From the NCBI GenBank assembly GCA_026936335.1, contig JAPMXV010000069.1, positions 1 to 64,000 of the forward strand: DNA of 64,000 bases, read 5' to 3'. The translations under genes and the position numbers were made by a program. The DNA comes from Mantamonas sphyraenae (lineage: Eukaryota; CRuMs; Mantamonadidae). Of this stretch, positions 18,390 through 29,090 are shown one piece after another (position 1 is the first letter of the stretch; every line of letters starts with the position of its first letter). The notes under the pieces were generated by a model. That model saw nothing but the letters and a program-made list of their open reading frames with translations. It did no database searches and was not told where the DNA came from.

Positions 18390-19763
18390 ATGAGTGAGAG
18401 TGCCTTCAACCTCACCCTCCATCCGCTGGTGGTCATCAATGTCAGCGACCATTGGACGCGCTTCAAGGTGCAGAACCGCAAAGAGCAGCGTGTGTACGGA
18501 GGTAAGAAGAGCAAACCGACAACAAGCACAAGCCTCCCTTTGCGCAAGCCAAGAGTGTGCGTCCCGTGTGACTGACCCCGCCGCCAAACTACGTTGATTG
18601 CGTGTGCTTTCCCCAATCCAGTCTTGCTCGGCACGCAGGACGGCCGTGACGTGGACATTGCCAACTCGTTCGAGCTGGTGCTGATGCAAGGGGACGACGG
18701 CCTCGTGGTGGACACGGAATACCTCGATGCCAAGCTGGACCAATGTGAGTTATCCATCTCTTCTGTGTGTGTGTGTGTGTGTGCGTTGGGCTCCGTCCCG
18801 TACAGGTGGTCTCTGCCACGCACACAGACACACGCACAATCGCTTCTGGCGGAATTCCCCTCTTTGGCTCCAGGTCCCTCTGCAGGCCCACCGCCAGCCG
18901 ACAAACACTCACATCGCACGGGAAACCACGCTGCACGGCTGCTCTGATCCCTTTGCTGCACCACAGACAAGCAGGTGTTTCCAAGCTTTGACCTGCTGGG
19001 CTGGTACGCCACAGGAACGGAGATCGGCCAAGACGACATGGCTGTCCACCGCCAGGTACGCTGCACTCACTGTGTCCACACCGTGGAAACAACACACAAT
19101 TGTCTCTAACATGATCACACGTTTGCCACCGCAACCCGTCTCCCCCCTCTTCCTTCTCGTCTGCAGGTCATGACGTACAACGAAACGGCCGTGTTCATGT
19201 TGGTCGATCCCAACCCCAACACAAACTCGACGGAACTGCCGCTGGTGGTGTTTGAGAGCGAAGTCAAGGTGCAGGACTCTGGCAACGACTTTGTCTTCAC
19301 GCAAACCGAGGTCAACCTGAAGAGCAACGACGCAGAGCGCATCGCTGTGGACCATGTTGCGCGCGTGTCGAGCACCTCCACGCAGGACTCGCAGGTGTCG
19401 TCCAACCTGACAGCGCTGGGTCGTTCAACAGTCATGCTGCAGGAGCGCGTGCAGGCCATCCTGGAGTATGTGCAGGACGTCAAAGCGGGCAAGAAGCCCT
19501 TTGAGCACCAGACTATGCGCACGATTCAATCCATCAGCTCGCAGCTGCCCACCGTCGACAACGACGCCTTTAACAACGAGTTCAACCAGGAGTTTAGTGA
19601 CACCCTGCTCATCGCATACATGGCTTCGGTCACAAAGGGGATCAAGACAACCGACGATCTCGTCACCATGTATGCCAAGGCCGCCCCGAAGCAGTCTCGC
19701 CGCACGCGTGGTGCAGAGCGTTTCATGGAGGACTATGGCGGCGGCAGGATTGCCGGCTTCTGA
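18390..19763 (+). CDS. CSN6: COP9 signalosome subunit 6 (MPN domain)
   Basis: Four exons, 18390-18501, 18622-18744, 18967-19055 and 19167-19763, give 306 residues. The MPN domain opens with LTLHPLVVINVSDHWTRF and continues with GTQDGRDVDIANSFEL, both typical of CSN6. FDLLGWYATGTEIGQDDMAVH is the degenerate metal site: the JAMM His-x-His pattern is absent, as expected for this non-catalytic partner of CSN5. AERIAVDHVARV and the C-terminal helices complete the match. Human CSN6 has 327 residues. The complex removes NEDD8 from cullins. Introns are 120, 222 and 111 bases, all multiples of three. Confidence 0.92.
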
Positions 19764-19794
19764 GCAATGAGACAATGGAACCGCGAAGCACTTT

Positions 19795-20554
19795 TCATTC
19801 GTTCCCAATCAGCGTGAAAAACGCCATGCCTGCAATGACGAGGTACTTGAGCCACGGATAGTCGTTCATGGCAATGGTCACGTAGCCAATGTAGGGCAGA
19901 AAGCCACGCACAGTACCCACCACATGCTTGTGCTCCAGCCACTCTTGCTTTTCACGCGCGTTGTACAGACCCCAATCGTTGCCCTTGTTGTTGTCCCCCT
20001 TGGTCAGGTAGTACGTGGTGTTTTGTGCGTCTGTGTAGGTGTTGAGCACCCGATGCACAATCGGAATAGGCTTGTGGTCCACTTTGTACACAATGATGTC
20101 GCCGACCTTGGCCTTGCCCTCGGGTTCGTGGTACAGGAACAGCAGATCGCCACGTCGGAATGCAGGCTTCATCGATCCACTGCACAGTGCAGGAAAGAAG
20201 CGCGCGTGGGCCACGGGTGCCCTTGTATGTCAGCTGGGCGCCTGAAGAACGCAGCCGCGCCGATTCACACCTGGAAACTCACCTCAAGACGACCACAATG
20301 GGCGAGTCCGTTGCTGTTGCCACAATCATGATCTTCCAGATGATCAGCGCAGACGTGACCACCATCACCATGTTGATCACACTCAGCACCAAGTCGCGCT
20401 GGTCCCACACAAACATGCGTTGACGTCAGCCTTCACAACCACACCTCCACGAGGCCTACTCTCTGCTCTCGTCTTTTGCGTACCACTGCCATCCCCACGC
20501 ACTTACCTTGCGCGACTTGCGAAACTGGTTCCACGACGTCACCACGCCATCCAT
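19795..20554 (-). CDS. SEC11: Signal peptidase complex catalytic subunit SEC11
   Basis: Exons 20554-20507, 20398-20283 and 20179-19795 give 182 residues, the normal family size. A single N-terminal membrane segment (VINMVMVVTSALIIWKIMIV) precedes PIVVVLSGSMKPAF, which holds the catalytic Ser. RRGDLLFLY and IPIVHRVL (catalytic His) follow, then TKGDNNKGNDWGLY with the conserved Asp region. GFLPYIGYVTIAMNDYP and a C-terminal hydrophobic segment close the protein. It cleaves signal peptides in the ER membrane. SPCS1, another subunit of the same complex, is encoded at 34972. The gene starts 137 bases after the end of AsnRS copy 2 on the same strand, just inside the inverted-repeat spacer. Confidence 0.95.
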
Positions 20555-20629
20555 TGTGGTTTGTGCGAGTGCCTTTTGGTTGGCGCGACACGGGTTTCCA
20601 TTCTGCGACATTGACTCCAACACACTGAC

Positions 20630-22551
20630 CATTCCATCACGCGCGCACACACACACACACACACAGGTCCTTCGCCCAGTGTCCATCTCTCTAAGGCTTG
20701 CACCTGCCCAGGTAGCGCGGGTACAGGCACACCTCGCGCACGTGCTTCAGCCCAAGGATCCACGTGATGAACCGCTCAATACCCAGTCCATACCCTCCAT
20801 GTGGCGTCGTGCCAAACTTGCGCTGGTCCGTGTACCAGTAGTACGGCTCAGGGTCAATCCCTTCCCTCTCAAACGCAGCCATCAGCTCCTCGTGGTCAAA
20901 CGCACGCATCGACCCACCCACAATCTCTCCCACTCCAGGCATCAGCACATCCACACTCTCCGTCAGTCCCTCGTCCCCTTCCGTCGTGCACGGCTGCATG
21001 TAGAACGACTTGATCTCCTTCGGGAACTTGATCAGCATGATCGGCTCCCCAATCTCGTCCGTCATCCTCCTCTCCGGCTGCTCAGTGATGTCCTCTCCCT
21101 CCTTGAACGGCTCCCCAGTGTTCGGGTTTGGGATTTCGTGCTCCACCAGCCATGCAATCGCCTCGCGGTACTCCATGCGGCGGAACGGCTTCTTTGGCAT
21201 CTGGAACCCAGGGTTCAGCTCGTACAGCATGTCCCCTGCGTACTCGTGCACACGCTCGCACGTCTGCACAATCAGATCCTCCAGATGCTCCAGCAGGTCC
21301 TCAAACGAAATGAAGCCCATCTCTCCCTCCAGGTGCAGAAACTCGCTCAGGTGACGACGCGTCTTGCTCTTCTCTGCACGGTACGAGCTGTTGATGCAAA
21401 AGCAGTCGCCCACCGCAGGGAACACCGTCTCCAGGTACAGCTGCGACGACTGCGTCAGGTACGCAGGTTCCCCAAAGTAGTTCAGGTCAAACAGCGTCGA
21501 TCCGCCCTCCACCTGAGTCTGCACAAGCGTCGGCGGGTTCACCTCCATGAAGCCCATGTTGAACAGCACATCCCTGAACGCACGCTCGATGTAGCACCGC
21601 ATGCGGATCGTCTGCGACGTAAACTCTCCTCGCAACACAAGGTGCCTCTCGTTGAACAGCTGCTCCGGGTTCGACTCTGCGTTCACCCTGTTCTCAAACT
21701 CTGCCGACGACGCCCCCACAAGCTCCCAATAGTCCGCCTGGATCTCGTATCCACCCTGCGCACGGCTCTCTTCGCTCAGCACACCGTACACGTACACAGA
21801 CGCCTCCACATGCATCGTCAGTGCGTCGTACGTCTGACACTGTGCCCTCATCCGCAATACACCCCGTTTGTGTCAGTCTCCCCTCCCTCCTTGGCCCCCT
21901 CCTCACCCTTTCTCGCCCGTTCCCTTTCCGCCGAAACCAGCCGCAAATGCGTTCCCGGACTTTCCCGTCTCCCGCATCCCCCCTCGCACACACCCACACC
22001 CACGCTCCCGCAACACCCATGCCCACATCCCATCCCACCCGCACACCTCCTCCCACACACTCACCAGCTCCTCGTGCAGCACAGCCTGGCAGAAGCCCGT
22101 CCCGTCTCGCAGAACCAGAAACATCAGGTTCTTGCCCTGCGAGCGCAGACGGTGCACCCACGCGCCGATCTTTACGCGCTGGCCCACGTAGTTGGCACAG
22201 TCTCGGATCTTGATCTTCTTGGCTTCCGGCAGCTCCTTGTCCTCCACCAGCACCAGCTCCTTCGCCTCCTCCAGCAGCTTTTCACGCGCTGCCGCCTCCT
22301 CCTCCTTCTTTGCTGCCTCTGCTGCCGCCTTCTCCTCTGCCTCTGCTGCCTTTTTCTCTGCCAGCCACTTGGCCTTGGCCTCCTTCTTCAGCTGCTTCTT
22401 GCTCTTCTTCTTTGGCTCTGCCGTCTCTGTGCCCACGCTCGTGTTCGACTCCAGCTCCTCACCGCCCGTCAGCGACTCGGACGTCTGCGTGCCCAGTTCA
22501 CTTGTTTCCTGCTCTGTTGCTTGGCTCATCAATCAAAAGAGTGTGTGGATG
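20630..22551 (-). repeat. Right arm of AsnRS inverted repeat (1.92 kb)
   Basis: This is the reverse complement of 14085-16010 with few differences. The two arms enclose a 4.6 kb spacer (16011-20629) containing four complete genes. The outer end stops 22 bases upstream of the AsnRS ATG. Confidence 0.92.
20691..22529 (-). CDS. NARS1: Asparaginyl-tRNA synthetase, cytosolic type, copy 2
   Basis: Exons 22529-22065 and 21839-20691 give 537 residues with every feature of copy 1 intact: Lys-rich N-terminal helix, OB fold, class II motifs 2 and 3, and the same 225-base intron. The intron appears identical in translation to that of copy 1, so the duplication or its last homogenisation is recent. Only 63 bases separate its ATG from the stop of the upstream ubiquitin-protease gene on the same strand, so its promoter differs from that of copy 1. 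Both copies look functional. Confidence 0.95.
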
Positions 22552-22592
22552 CGAAAATCCGTGGTTTGATTCCGATGCTCCCGCTCGCGCAT

Positions 22593-25234
22593 CTATTCAT
22601 CCACAGTGTCGACACCACCTGCGTCCCCTTCAACCGCTCCCTCGACCGCACCCTCCCCTTCTTCATCCAACACAATCGGCGGAGGCACATCCAGCACCGT
22701 GTGCTCGCTGCTGCGCCTGTAAAACAACACGTACGCATCCTTGTCCACCACCTTGCTCACGTCCTCCACCACGCGTACAGATGAGTCATTGCAGTCATAC
22801 CACTGTCCATCCACTGCGTTCTTCACATACGCCACGTAGTGCCCGCCGCCCATGCCTCCAAAATGCCTTGCCACACCATACAGCTCGTACTGATCCTCCT
22901 GCGGCTCTGCAAGGTACGCACCCATGTTCAATCCCTCCAGCGGGTAGTGTACCATCGCGTCGATCTTGTCTCGAAACACACTCGAAAACTGGAAACGTTT
23001 GAGATGGATGATCAGGTGCGACGGCAGCTTTGTCAACTGGATCTCCTTTGTCGCCTCGCTCTGGTGCTTCTCGCACCGGCTGCAATACCACTCATTGTCC
23101 TTGCCCAGCACCTCGCGCTGCATAAACAGATCCAGGCATTGTTCCAGCACCACCTCCACGTCCTTTTCGTCCTCACGCAACGCGCACGACGCATCCTCGC
23201 TCATCGCCTCTGTTTCCTCTTCGCTCAGCCGCAGCGACGAAAGCACATGCCCATCCTCCACATTCGGCACCACAAACGCATACATGGCTTCGCTCGATCC
23301 ACGCGCACGCAGTTCGCTCACACGCTTCTCGTACGACAAAGCAAACACACGTCCGCCGTACCGTTCACACACCACAATGTTCTGCGCCTCCACCCCAGAC
23401 AGCGCAGAAAGAGCATGCACTACGTCCACCACCGTTGCACTTTTTGCCACACGCACACCGTACCGCACCGCTGCGTCTGTGCTCACCGCAAACGACTCGT
23501 ACGACTGCTGCTCCTCCGCCTTGCTCTTCTTCTCTCCCATCTCCTGGTCTGCATCCCCGCCCTCTTTTGAATTGCTGCCTTCCTCTTTCTCCTCCTCCTG
23601 CGGAAAACCACGCCACGGGATCAGCGGCACGTGGATCAATCGCTCGTCCTTGACAGGCAACGGCAGCGACAGATACATGTACGGATCAAAGGTGATGGGC
23701 TTGTAGTCGCACTCGGGACACGCCACCGTGCTTTTCAGCTGGCCATGAAACGTGTCCACAAAGAACGAGTTGTTGCGCGCCAGGTGCACTTGCCACGCCT
23801 CTGCGCTCGCTGCCGCCGCATCCGCCTCCTCCTCAATCACCACCTGTTCTGTAAGCGGCTTGTCTTGCACCCTGTTTACGTCCTCGTGCAGTCCGTCCAA
23901 CAGCAGCGACAGCAGCTCCTGCGCATCTTGCTGCTGGAACCCACCAAACTGCGACGCCACCTTACCCAATGCCCCCTTAAAGTCTCGTGGCGCCACGCTG
24001 ACAAACTGGCCGCCCCAAAGCTCCTGCATGAGTACGCCAAACTGTCGCACCAGCGTGCCCTGGCTGCCCAGCACGTTTGTTTCGTTGATCTCCGCCTCAA
24101 ACAGGCCGTTGACAAAGTAGTTGGCCAGCGGCACCGTGTTTGCCAGGCATTGCAGGCTTGCATTCATGTAGCACGTGTTTCCCAAGTTCGACAAGCCCGT
24201 GGCTCCCTGCACAGGCGGTGTGCCCACCCGGTTTTGGATTGGCTGCGTGTACACACGTCCACCGTAGCTGCCAAACCCTCCCGAGTAGCCCACGTGCCTA
24301 AACTCGTCCAGTGACTTGCTCTTGGCCTTGAACATCAACAGAGTGTCCGGCATCACGTTCAGATCTTCCAGCGTCGCGCTCATGTCCACCGACAGCGGTT
24401 GCGTGTCCATACCTCCCTCTGCACTCTGTGTGATCAGCAGAATTTCACACTGGTATGGCGGCTGGCTGGCACCCATTGCCAGGTTCATTCGCACTTGGTT
24501 CAGCGTCGCCTTGCGCGAAAACGGATACGTTTCCACACGATAGTTGTGCGACGGCAGAACAAAACGCAGTTCCAGCGGGTACAGCTCCACCACAAGCGTA
24601 CGCCCAAAGATATCGTTCGGGATCACTGTGCGTTTGATCACAGGGGATACGCCGTACCTGTGTGGGAGTGTGTGCGTGGGTGTGTGTGTGCGTGTGCGCC
24701 GCCCGTGTCTCTCGTGTGAGTTCCTGTGTCGGGAAGTCGAATTCCCTCTTCCTCCAAGCACTCTTACCAGCTCTTGATCAGCTTGAACGCTGCCGTGGGC
24801 ACAACCATGATGTCTTCGCCCACCACCAGTCCCGGACGCAGCACCTTTTTCGGCTCTCCGTCTCCGGCTTGCTCCTTCTTGCTCTGCACAAGTTTCTCCA
24901 GCTTCGCCTGGTTTGATTTGCTGATCCTGCTCTCCTTCTTCGTCTTGCTCCCCTCTGTGTCGTCCACGCCCTCTTCACCCTCCTTTGGCGCTTCCTCCTC
25001 CCCTAACTCTTCCTCCTTCTTGTCCTCTTCCTCCATTTGCGGTGCCGTGATGGAGTCCAAGCACATCAGCTCCTCGTTGTCCACCGGTCCGGGTCTCTGT
25101 CCGCCCGAGTCCACATACTGTTCCCACAGACTCCACCAACGCTTGTTGATCACATAGTACGCCTGCTTATACTTCATCTTGTCATTTGCGAGGATCTCTC
25201 GCAGCTGTGAGCCCTCTTCCTCGCTGCTCAACAT
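22593..25234 (-). CDS. Ubiquitin-specific protease with DUSP domain (USP4/USP15-like)
   Basis: Exons 25234-24768 and 24657-22593 give 843 residues. Residues 10-60 form a DUSP domain (YYVINKRWWSLWEQYVDSGG then RPGPVDNEEL). A Lys-rich linker and a ubiquitin-like segment (NDIFGRTLVVELYPLELRF) follow. The catalytic Cys box is GATGLSNLGNTCYMNASLQC near residue 265, and the His box is GGGHYVAYVKNAVDGQWYDC with the catalytic Asp in NDSSV near the C terminus. An acidic insert with Ser/Lys/Glu runs interrupts the catalytic domain, as in USP4/11/15. It should remove ubiquitin from substrates. The CxxC zinc pair CPEC and CSRC is present. It is divergent from the ARFRP1-like gene. Confidence 0.93.
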
Positions 25235-25353
25235 GCCAACTCACGAGTTCAGATGCCACAACTCGCGCATCGCATCCACCCCTGGTCCATTCAATGCCAC
25301 TCTTCCACTTGGCCACCCTTCCACCCTTCCACCCTTCCTCCCAACCCAAACCC

Positions 25354-26281
25354 ATGGTAGGACCTCGCGCCAGCAACGGAGTTTCTTTTCGTGTCTCGCA
25401 CTCACACCTGTGCCCTCAGTTTGGTCTCATATACGGTTTATGGGAGCAGTGGACCCGCCTGCCCGAATTCTACTCCCTCGTCCTCGGCTTGGACGCCGCT
25501 GGAAAGACCGTACGTGCTCATTCCCCGCGGGTTCCGCGCCGGTTGTTCTTGCTCCCCATGCACCGCACACTCACGTTCCACCCAACCCAATCCTCCCCTG
25601 CTGCTTTTGCGATTGTACACACTCTCCTCTCCCACGCCGTTCTGCCCGCAGAGTGTCCTGGAACAGCTCCGTACGCTGTACACCGAAACCCAGGGGCTGA
25701 GTGCAGAGAAAATCACTCCCACAGTAGGCCTCAACCTGGGGCGCATTCAACTCGACAACGCAAAGATGGTATTCTGGGACCTGGGTGGCCAGGTGGGCCT
25801 GCGTTCCATCTGGGAAAAGTACTACAGCGAAGCACAGGCCGTCGTCTTTGTCATCGACGCCTCCAACCGCCAACGCTTTGAAGAGTCCAAGGCTGCCTTT
25901 GGTAGGTTGACCCTCCTCCACCTCCTCCTCACTTCCCCTCCCCCTCCCCCCTTCCCCCGTCTTCCCTTCTTTGCCATCTCACCCGCTTCCACCTCCACCC
26001 AGACGACGTGCTTCGCGCAGACGACCTGCGCGGCGTCCCAGTCCTCGTCCTCGCCAACAAGCAGGACAAGGACGATGTGTGTCCCGTCGACCAGCTCGTG
26101 GAATTCTTTGACCTCGAGAACGTGCAAGACCGCACGCTACGGCTACAGCCCACCTGCGCCCTCACCGGCGAAGGCATCCAAGACGGCATCGACTGGCTTC
26201 TCGGCGAACTCAAAACAGGTGCACGCACAACAGATCTCACATTATCCACATCCTCCTCATCATCATCAGCATCATCATCGT

Positions 26282-26313
<32 letters not shown>

Positions 26314-26319
26314 AAGTGA
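25354..26319 (+). CDS. ARFRP1: ARF-related small GTPase, ARFRP1-like
   Basis: Exons 25354-25356, 25420-25509, 25652-25901 and 26003-26319 give 219 residues. The first coding exon is the ATG alone, followed directly by GTAGGA; exon 2 supplies FGLIYGLWEQW. G1 is GLDAAGKT, the switch I Thr lies in ITPTVGLNLG, G3 is WDLGGQ, and G4 is NKQD. No myristoylation Gly follows the Met, as in ARFRP1/Arl3p, which act at the trans-Golgi. The C terminus carries an unusual Ser run from a (TCA)n microsatellite before SSKK. It ends 17 bases from the convergent DNAAF4 stop. ARL-family alternatives cannot be excluded, but the AEKITPTVGLN pattern favours ARFRP1. Confidence 0.88.
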
Positions 26320-26336
26320 CAAGCCATTCATCCACA

Positions 26337-27972
26337 TCACGTCATGCGCTTCTCAATCCCCTCCAAATCCTTTTTCAACGCCTCGTCAAACGGCATGGCC
26401 TCCACACATGCCCTGTAGTCCTGTGCTGCCTCTTCCAGTCGTGTCAACGCCGCCAGACTTGCCCCGCGTCGTGCCAGTAGCCGCACCCGTGTGCGCTTTG
26501 CACGTTCCCTCGCTGCCGCCAGTTGCGGATTGCCCTTCTCCAGCAGCTCCAGAGCACGCGTGCAGTCGTCCACCACACGTCCATGTTCGCTTTGGCAGTA
26601 GAAACACATGCTTCGGTTTGCCCAGCATTCCCATCGCTCCTCGTCCACATCGATCGCTTTGCTGTACGCCTCCACCGCTGCCTCCAGCTCGGTCCCACCA
26701 CGCAGCAACTCGTCTCCTGTCCGTTTCAACTCGTTGTATGCTGTGATCCGTGACGTGCTGTCCAGTTGTGCCTTCAGTGCCTGTGCATGCTTGCCCCCTG
26801 CCTCTGCGTCTGCGGCCACCGCTGCGTACAAATCCTCCACTGCCTCCTCCACCTGGCCCAGTGCCACCTGCGCCGTCGCACGCCGTGCCAGGGCCTTGCT
26901 CAGCACTGCCGGTTCCTCGCTTACATTCATGGCCTTGGTGCAGTTTTCCACACACAATGCGTGGTTGCCCAGCTGCAGGTGACACAGCGCCCTGTTCAGG
27001 TAATAGCTTCCCACGCTGTTGTCCATCCCAATCGCCTCCGAGTATGCATTGATGGCCGCACGGTAGTCTCCGTTCCCAAACAGCCGGTCCCCCTTCTCCT
27101 TGTAGTATGTACTGTCCTTGCCCTCCACACGCGTCCGCTTCCGCGCCAGATACTCCTGCTCCTCTGCATGTTTGCTCTCGCGTGCAGGTGTGATAAACTC
27201 CCGGTCTGTGAACGATACCTTGACCTTGGCACGTGTACGCACGGGCGGCAACTGCCCCTGCCCGTTCGCCTCCGGATCCTCAAACAACGCCTTGGTGCTC
27301 TTTCCACCTGCTTCTTCCTCCACCTGCCCCAGCTCCGCCTCCACTTCCGACGCAAACCGCTTTTCCTCCTCCGCTTTCAGTGTCTGCACACGCTCTCTCT
27401 CCGCTTCCTCCAGCTCCATCTGCCTTGCCAGCGCCGCACGGTTTGCGGCCAGCTTCGCTTGGCGCGCTTCGTCCTTCGCTGCCTCCAACTGCTCCCCAAG
27501 CCGCTTCATCGACTCTCTCCTACGCTCCAGCAGGTCCTGAAAGGGCATATCTGTCGTGTCCAGCGCTGGCAATTCCCACAGCTCCGCCGTGTCCTGTGTG
27601 CCACGCCGTTAGTCCTCGCTGCCCAACGATCAGAAACGCACTCTCGCACCAACCCACCTTGACCAGCGAAAACACAACCCGGTTGCCCTCTTCGATGGCA
27701 AATGAACTCGCCAGCGGATCCACACGCGCTTTGAGGTCCATTTGGAACAGGAATTTGTCTGCGTTCACTTTGAGAAAGTTGTCCGTCACTGCCCCACGCA
27801 CGCACACACCCAGTACCGCGAGTCAGCACACCCACACCCGCCCACCCATCTCCTCTTCCAACGTACACAGCACAAAGTCGTCCTCCACTTGATGCGCCCC
27901 CTGCATCGTCACGCTCACAAACGCCTTGTCTGCCGTCTCTTCAAACTCGTACGCCTTGACCTTGATGGACAT
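26337..27972 (-). CDS. DNAAF4: Dynein axonemal assembly factor 4 (DYX1C1-like, CS + TPR)
   Basis: Exons 27972-27867, 27788-27658 and 27593-26337 give about 497 residues. The N terminus is a CS (p23-like) domain spread over the first two exons, ending VVFSLVK. A long Arg/Glu/Ala coiled coil follows (DLLERRRESMKRLGEQLEAA). KVSFTDREFITPARESKHAEE is the conserved linker with the family's (S/P)TPR-type segment. The C terminus has three TPR repeats beginning KGDRLFGNGDYRAAINAYSE. The family pre-assembles dynein arms in the cytoplasm together with HSP90 co-chaperones. Its presence implies the organism builds motile cilia. Confidence 0.9.
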
Positions 27973-28095
27973 TGTGTTTGTTCTGGCTCCTCATGCGCAT
28001 TCATCATTCCTCCAACCTTTGTCCAGTTTCCAACCTCCCCACACGAGCCCATTGCACACCCTGGCCACCAACCATATTCTCTTCCGCACGCCGAG

Positions 28096-29049
28096 ATGCA
28101 GACGCTTGGCGACTCGCGTGTTCGACGCGTCTTTGGCTTTCTAGCCTTGTTTGATTTGACAGCATCCACACTGCTGTACATGCTCGCTGCTGGTTCCAAT
28201 GGCCACTTCTTTGACGTCTTTCTCGTCCAGGAAGCTGGCGTCAACCCTTTCTTCCAGCGTAGCCTCCTTGACGTCTGGATCCTCAGTGCCATCCGCTCGG
28301 GTCTCTGTCTCTACATTTACATGCTTCAGCGACGTCGTCCTGCCTCGCTTGTGGTGGTACGTAACTCTGCAAATCCTCCCATCCCCTCCTCCGCCGTGCT
28401 GCTGCACTCCCCGAACGTGGATTCCTGACACACGCACTCGCTCTCCCTCCTCTGCTGGCGTCTCCTGCCCATCCCACAGCTGTCCACAGTTTTCACATGT
28501 GTCTACCTCATTGTCAAGATGGCCATGTTTGACTTTTCCGTCTGGTCTGCTTCCGAGGTCTTTGCCAAAATGGTTGTCCTCGCTGCCTTCGGCCTCGCCT
28601 GGGTCGACTTTTACATCTGGTTCATCAGTATGCGCGGCGAGGTCGAATGGGCCGGCAATGTCACTGTCCGTGGTACGTTGTGTGTGTGGGTGTGGGTGTG
28701 GGTGTGGATGGGTGTGCGTGTGTGTGCGTGTACCACCTCGTGTCCACGTCCTCCTTCCTCCATTTGCCTGCCGTGTTTTCGACCCGGAGCCTTCCTCATT
28801 TCCGGCTGACCCTCACTCCCCGTGCCACAGACGTATCTCCTCGCCAAATCACCTACCGGGTCAACGGCGACACCGAATCCCTCCTCTCGGGCTCCTCCAA
28901 GGCGCGTCGTCGATACGGCTCCATGGGTGTGGGCGAATACCTCAACGTGGGCATCAACGACGACGCCTTCTCCGACGCAGGCTCCGATGTCAGCTTCAAG
29001 ACAGCCGACGACGATTTCGACGGCGAAGGATGTACGTGTTGATTGCCTG

Positions 29050-29090
<41 letters not shown>

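Noticed and set aside
22548-22600. tRNA-like box (GGTTTGATTCC) near the end of the inverted repeat
   Set aside because: The bases flanking the box do not pair as a T-arm and no A box or acceptor stem could be placed upstream.
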